Notes under the pieces: model-generated
What the model was told of the DNA's origin: nothing
The model's input: the letters and a program-made list of their open reading frames with translations, nothing else
The model's database searches: none
Made by a program: the position numbers and the translations under genes
In this document: positions 1 to 6,700 of the stretch, piece by piece
How positions within the stretch are numbered: the first letter of the stretch is position 1
Layout of the letters: every line of letters starts with the position of its first letter
Source of the DNA: Candidatus Poseidoniaceae archaeon
GTDB taxonomy: Archaea; Thermoplasmatota; Poseidoniia; Poseidoniales; Poseidoniaceae
DNA: 7,891 nucleotides
Direction of reading: 5' to 3'
Assembly: GCA_013330015.1 (NCBI GenBank)
Contig: DUJC01000059.1
Coordinates: 5,659-13,549, forward strand

Positions 1-735
1 CAAACACGACAAGCCGATGTCATGCTTGCTGGAGCAACCGATCGGACAATGGATCCAGCAACGTATGCGAAGTTCAGCGCTATTGGCGCCTTATCACCAA
101 CACATTCGACCCCATTCGATGCTCGCGCAAATGGATTCGTGATGGGTGAAGGTGCTGGTGTCATGGTGCTCAAGCGTCTGAGCGATGCCATCGCTGATGA
201 CGATACCATCCATGCTGTTATTCGGGGCATAGGTGGCTCAAGCGACGGCCGTGGGAAAGGCATTACAGCACCGAGCCAACGTGGCCAAATTCAAGCCATT
301 GCTCGCGCTTACAATCAAGCAGGTTATCCAGCATCTTCAGTTGAATTGGTCGAAGCACATGGAACTTCCACAAAGGTGGGCGATGCTACAGAACTGTCCA
401 CGTTGACTCGGCTCTGGACCGATGTTGCATCTGGCGACAACGTAGCCGTTGGTTCCATCAAGTCGCAAATAGGTCACTTGAAAGCCGCAGCAGGAATTGC
501 AGGAATCATCAAATCGGTGATGGCACTCCACCACCGAACCATTCCACCTTCTGCAGGATTTGAAACGCCGAATCCAACAGTTGATTGGGCGAATATTCCA
601 TTCTTTGTACCAACTTCGCCATTGGAATGGCCTGAACCTGAATCGCATCCGCGTCGAGCTGGAGTATCTGCCTTCGGATTCGGTGGGACAAACTTCCACA
701 TCGCCTTGGAAGGATACAAACCGGACTATCATCGA
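1..735 (+). other. Ketosynthase domain 1 (KS1), C-terminal portion
   Basis: This domain does decarboxylative Claisen condensation. The visible part begins after the active-site cysteine, which lies upstream of the window. Two catalytic histidines are present: His120 in VEAHGTSTKVGD and His159 in GSIKSQIGHLKAAAG. The glycine-rich segment FVMGEGAGVMVLKRL (from about residue 47) and the closing motif VSAFGFGGTNFHIALEGY (from residue 222) are classic for type I KS domains. The stretch SSDGRGKGITAPSQRGQ (about residues 81-97) is typical of the PfaA-like KS clade. Roughly the first 200 residues of the domain are missing, so activity cannot be fully judged, but everything visible is intact. Confidence 0.95.
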
Positions 736-3700
736 AGCATGGCCGAAGATTGGCAACAACGATGGAAGGCTTACGCAAAGTCACCAACTGTTTCAGCGCC
801 GTCTATCCTTGATGCATCTGCAACAGCAACCATGACGCATGAGCAACTCAAGGCCATTGAAGGTGGCGTATTGCTTCTCTCAGGTTCTTCCATAGAAGTC
901 TTGGTCACCTCTATCGAATCAACATCCTTCGATGGACCAACCTTTGATGACGATCCACGAGGTCTTCGCCTTTCGATGGCACTTCAAGCAGCAAGTGCTT
1001 CCTATGATTCAAGCGATGCATGCCGTTTGGCACTTGTTGCAACCTCTTGGGCTGAATTTGAGAAGCGTAAGGCATTGGCGATTTCATCACTTGCCGATCC
1101 AGGAAAGTGGGGCTTTTTGCAGGCACAAGGCGTTCTTGTCAGCGATCAGCCGGCAATGCCAGATGGTGCGAAGGTCGCCCACATGTATCCTGGCCAAGGT
1201 TCGCAATACGTTGGAATGACCCAAGACTTGCATGATCGATACACGCCTGTGCAAGACGTTTGGAATGCCTCAGATTCTACGATGGTCGAAGTTCTCGATG
1301 GTGAAACACTCTCTTCGTTCGTGCTTCGAAGTGGTCTGAGTGATGATGAACGTAAGGCTGCTGAGCACAAACTCAAGCAAACTGAATACACGCAACCGGC
1401 CATGCTCACGGCAGATCTGGCCATTGAACATGCTCTCAACGCCTATGGTCACGAACCGGATATGGTTGCTGGACATTCACTTGGTGAGTATGCTGCGCTC
1501 ATGGCCTCAGGCATTCTCAACATGGACGGAGCATTACGAGCTGCAGCAGCACGTGGAACTGAGATGGGTTCCGTCGAAATCGATGACAAGGGCTTGATGG
1601 CCAGTGTCACCGCCCCATACGATGCTGTCGAGCGCATCCTTGATGCCGCAGAGGGTTACGTCATTGCCGCCAACAAGAACTCTCCAAAGATGACCGTTAT
1701 TGCTGGTGCTACACAAGCCGTTCAAGACGTCATGAAAGCCTTTGAAGCTGAGGGATTCAATTGCGTTCCATTGGCAACAAGCCACGCCTTCCATTCGAGC
1801 ATTGTTGCTCCTGCAAACGAACCATTGCGAAGGTTCCTGTCCTCTCTTGAAATCAACTGGCCAAAGATTCCAATCACGGCGAACGTGGATGGAACTTTCT
1901 ACCCGACAGATGGACCTGATGCAAAGGAAGGCATTCTTTCCAAACTTGCCCCACAAATGGCCTCATCCGTCGAGTGGACGTCTCAAATCAACACGATGTA
2001 CGAGGCTGGTGCACGTATCTTTGTCGAAGTAGGGCCAAAGCGGGCTCTGACGATGTTTGCGACCCAGATCCTCGAAGATCATCCTCACCTTGCGGTGATG
2101 ACCAACCATCCCAAACAAGGTGGCATTGCTTCCTTCCTCACAGCCATTGGTGCACTTGCGCTTGCAGGAAGGCCTCCGAAGACCATCGAAGGTTCATCTC
2201 CTGTTTTCAGCGAAGCCTTCCGAGCAGGGCCAATCGAAGCACATCAAACATCAGGCCTACCTCAGCGCTCCAATCAAGAAGAACTCCGCGTACGTGCCCG
2301 TCCACTTCCAACCAAAGGAGGAGGTAGTGTTGATGCTCCAGCCCTAGTTCAAACGGTCTCAGCCCCTGTTCAGAAAGAACCAACGGTCGCTGATTACGTT
2401 GGTGACCGCATCGCTCAACATTGCGGTTATCCTGCCATGTTCTGTCAAGGAATGGTCAACTTACGTTTGGGTCTCGGTTTGACAGACCAGTCCATTCAAA
2501 GCATCATCTCTGCCATTGCTACGGAAGCACAAACCGATGCAGAAGTCGATGTCCAATCGGCGACAACCGCAGCGGATATTGAGCGGTGGGTAAGCCAGCC
2601 TCCTTCAGGTTGGGCGCCTCGTGTTCATCTTGCGAAAACAAGCACTTCTTCCGCAGTGATTCAAACACAAGCTACACACGACCCGATGCTGCAACGTCGA
2701 GCCGATCCATATGTTGTTTCCGGAATTAGTCTTGGACTTCCAGGGGGCGAGAAGGTGTTCGATGAGGATGTCTTTGAACGCCTCGTTCGTGGTGAATCCT
2801 GTCTCCAAGAAGTCACTGATGAATACAAGCAGCGTCTTCTTGACAAGAACATCAAGCGCCTCATCAAGGGCCGAGATGGCTCCGTCAACATTGAGCAAGC
2901 AACAAGTTTCGGCGACATCCCTCAACTTGCTGGCGTCAAAGGTGCCTTTGATCTGGCAGAAGAATTTGGCATTGATCCGAAGATGGTCATGGCATGGGAC
3001 ATAACAACCCAACTTGCGATGGCATCTGGACTTCTCGCTCTCCGAGATGCTGGTATTCCTTTGACACCTGAAGAACAGGTCGGAAAGGGTGGACTTCGCT
3101 TGATTCGAAACTGGCAGGTGCCAAGTACGCATCGAGACCGAACAGGTATTGTCTTTGCATCCTGCTTCCCAGGCGTCCAGATGGCCATGAAGCATGCGAA
3201 AACGGATGGTGATGATGGAGAAGGAAAGTTCGATCGTCGCTACTTGTTCCAAGTCTTGACCATGGGCCACTCACAATTTGCTCAATTCACCGGCATCCGA
3301 GGGCCGACCACAACCATCAATCTCGCCTGTGCTTCAGCAACAGGAGCCTTCCAAATCGCAGAGGATTGGCTTGCTGCGGACCGTGTTGATCGCGTTGTTA
3401 TTCTCTCCTCTGATGATGTGACTGGAGACGACATGTGGGAATGGATAGGGAGCGGCTTCGCCTCAACTGGTGCAGCCTCGACCAGCAATGTGATCGAAGA
3501 AGCAGCGCTTCCTTTCGACAAGCGACGAAATGGACTCGTTCTCGGAATGGGCGCAGCATCGTTCGTTGTTGAACGCAAGAGTTCTGCTAACGAACGTGGA
3601 GTACAACCAATTGCAGAATTGCTTGGTGCAACCACGGCCAATTCAGCCTATCACGGAACCAGACTCGATGTCGAGCATGTGGCAACAACCGTTGACAACT

Positions 3701-6700
3701 TTGTTGGCGATATGGAGATGAAATGGGGATTGGACCGTCACGCAATTGCCAAGAACATGGTCTTCTACTCGCACGAAACCTACACGCCTGCTCGTGGCGG
3801 AAGCGCTCAAAGCGAAGTCAAGGCACTTCGACAGACCTTTGGAGAAAGTACGGATTCCATGGTCATTGCCAACACCAAAGGATTCACTGGCCACCCAATG
3901 GGTGTTGGAATTGAGGATGCGAGCATGTTCTACGGCTTGCTGACCAAGCGAATTCCTCCGATTGCAAATCACAAGGTCGTTGATGAGGAGCTTGGAAACC
4001 TTCATCTTTCAAAGGGTGGCGATTATCCAAACATCCAGTATGGTTTGCGTTTTGCTGCAGGATTTGGTTCGCAAATCGGCCTCTCCTTCGTTCGAGCATG
4101 GCCGATTCAAGGTGAGCGTATTGATGGAAAGCGGTTGTTGGCATGGTGTCGAAGCCTTGCAGGAACCGATGATATTCAACTTCGTCTTCTTGATAACAAA
4201 CTCGTGGCTTATGTTGATGGTGACAACAATCTCCATGGTGGCATTCAAGGCGATGTCTACGACATTACAGCGCCATTTGAAGGCCTTCCAACAGAAGTAT
4301 CGCCTGTTGAACAACCACCTGTTCAAGCCCCAACGCCTGAGCCTGAACCGGTCAAGGCCGAACCGACGCCTGCTCCTTTGGCTACGGCCGCACCTGCGGT
4401 AGGAGACATGGTTCAGACGGTCATCGACGTGGTTGTCAAGCATACGGGTTACCCTGCTGATTTTGTTGAACTCGATCAAGACCTTGAAGGTGAACTCGGC
4501 ATTGATACGGTCAAGCAAGCAGAAATCATGGTCGATATTCGTCAACACTTCAATCTGCCAGTGGACGAGACCTTCGTTCTTGCAGAACATCCTACGTTGA
4601 ATCATATGATTGGCTACATTCAGCGAATGCAAGGTGGAGAGGTTCCGATGCCTACTCTTGCGCCGGTGGTTGATGCAACAGAACCTAAACCTGAGCCCGA
4701 CGTTGAAGCACCGAAGCCTGCAGCAGCAGTTGAAGCAACACCAGTTTCGGATGAAGCAATGACGCAACAAGTGATCGACGTTGTTGTCAAGCACACCGGC
4801 TATCCTGCGGATTTCATCGAACTTGACCAAGATTTGGAAGGTGAGTTGGGTATTGACACGGTCAAGCAGGCAGAAATCATGGTCGACATCCGTGAATTGT
4901 TCAGCCTCCCTGTCGATGAGGACTTCTTGCTCTCAGATCATCCAACGCTCTCACATATGATTGGCTACATTGTTCGAATGAAAGGGGGAGAGGCTCCTGT
5001 AAGCACTCCTTCAATTCCATCAGTCGAAGAAGTTCCGGCGCCAGTATCTGCTCCACAGGTTAAGGAGCAAAGCACACCAATGGTGAGTGATGCAGGGATT
5101 GAATCCTCGCTGATTGAAGTGGTTGTCAAACACACTGGCTATCCCGCCGATTTCATAGAAATGGACCAAGATTTGGAAGGAGAGCTCGGAATTGATACGG
5201 TCAAGCAAGCGGAAATCATGGTGGATGTCCGTGAAATCTTCTCTCTACCGGTCGATGAAGACTTCTTGCTTTCCGATCATCCCACACTGAACCACTTTGT
5301 CGCCTACATCGTCAAGATGAAAGGAGGTTCAACAACTCCAGGACCAGAAACTGCATCTTTGCCTGTTGCTGAAACAAGCATGCCAGTGGAAAGCACTTCA
5401 GTAGAACATGATGGTTGCCGACGCTGGCAAATCGAAGTTGAGGAAGCTGAATCAATTGCATCCACACTTGCACTCGATGGAACAGTTGTTGTCACCGACG
5501 ATGGCTGGGGCATCGCAGAACATCTCTGCACACGCCTCGAGGCACGAGGCCTCTCTACCGTTCGAATCGGATTTGAAGTTGGTATTCGTGATGTGTCCAT
5601 CCAATCTGAGCAAGGTCGTACCGTCCACCGTGGCGACCCAGCCAAACCAGAACATATCGAATCGATTACAACATCGCTCTCGACCATGAGCGTCGTAGGC
5701 ATGATTCATCTTGCACCGATGAAACTTGCATCAGCTAGTTGGTCTGAAGATACACTCCCATCGTCTCAGATTTCACTTGCAGCTCATGGATGGTTCGGTC
5801 TCCTCAAAGGAATGGATGCTCACTTCGCAGGTTTGAGCCAAGGTTTGGTAGCAAGCGTTACCTCGATGGATGGGCGGCACGGAAACATCGGAGAGCGCTT
5901 CAATTCGATTCAATGTGCAGCGTCTGGAGTAACCAAGTCCTACGCATTTGAGCGACCAAACCTTCGCACACGTGCGCTTGATGTTCATCCTGAATTGATC
6001 TTTGATGCCGCCTCAGCCGCTGAACATATCGAAACTGAATTGTTCGAGCGAGCCGGAGAAGTTGAAATTGGATTGGACCGAGATGGACGTCGGTGGCTTC
6101 TTGCTGCCTTCGCAGAAGACGTCGTTGGCGAACTTGATTCATTGAAGTCGGATGATGTCTGGCTTGTATCTGGAGGCGGTTCTGGCGTAACTGCTGCTTG
6201 TATTGTAGGGGTTGCTGAAGCAAGCCAAGGTGCAGAAGCATCGTTCCATCTCCTCGGACGTTCTGTCCTCATCGAGCAAACAGCAGATTGGTTGGATTGG
6301 AGCGAAGAAGATCTGATGAAGGAAAAGATGTCTCTACGTGAACGATTGACAGAGGCTTCATCCACGGGGAAGGTCACGATGGTTGAATGGAACAAAGCTT
6401 GGCAAAAGTTCACCCGAAGCAGAGACGTGTACGAGACACTCTCAAAGATTGAAGCGACGGGCAATCGAGCGTTTTATCATTCAATAGATGTAACCGATGC
6501 TGAGGCTCTCTCATCGCTCGGTGCGTCTCTCTCCAATCCGATTACTGGTGTTGTCCATGGTGCTGGATTGGAAGATTCCAAACTTGTTGCTGACAAAGCA
6601 TGGGAGACATTTGACAACGTTGTTCGAGTCAAGATTGATGGATGGAGCGCACTGATGAAAGCGGTTGAAACATCGAACGGAGACTTGCGATTTGCCTCCA

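Larger units (their letters stand above)
4402..5328 (+). repeat. Tandem array of three carrier-domain repeats
   Basis: Three in-frame repeats of about 77-79 codons occur at periods of 117 and 113 codons (attachment Thr at 1503, 1620 and 1733). The DNA is also alike: the core GATACGGTCAAGCA recurs with only one or two changes, and the flanking GAAATCATGGT is kept in all three. Linkers between the copies have diverged and are Pro/Ala/Glu-rich. Tandem identical-function carriers are a hallmark of PUFA synthases, where their number tends to raise product yield. The array is part of the coding sequence and not a separate element. Confidence 0.9.

Noticed and set aside
1974..2327. 117-codon open frame on the plus strand in another frame
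   Set aside because: It overlaps the end of AT in a different frame and has a Cys/Ser/Arg-rich translation with no family resemblance. The +1 frame continues intact through it.
2479..2484. TTGACA strings resembling a -35 box (also at 3061 and 6346)
   Set aside because: They fall inside the coding frame, with no convincing -10 partner, ribosome site or gene start downstream. They are chance matches.
2605..3270. 221-codon open frame on the minus strand
   Set aside because: It is antisense to the N-terminal part of KS2, has no domain signature, and the plus-strand frame here has clear KS conservation.
2704..4101. KS2 as an inactive chain-length-factor-like domain
   Set aside because: The active-site Cys1110 and both histidines (1258 and 1298) are present, unlike chain-length factors, which lose the Cys.
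4009..4830. 273-codon open frame on the minus strand
   Set aside because: It lies opposite the KS2 tail and carrier domains of the strongly supported plus-strand gene. Its translation is rich in Arg, Cys, Asn and His without any recognisable motif. It is an antisense shadow.
4402..5328. Possible CRISPR array or non-coding tandem repeat
   Set aside because: The repeat units are over 230 bases, are in frame, vary mainly at third codon positions and encode carrier domains. Spacing and unit length do not fit CRISPR.
5416..6150. Possible enoyl reductase domain before KR
   Set aside because: No NADPH-binding motif of an MDR or PfaD-type enoyl reductase is seen. The region matches the structural half that normally precedes the catalytic KR.
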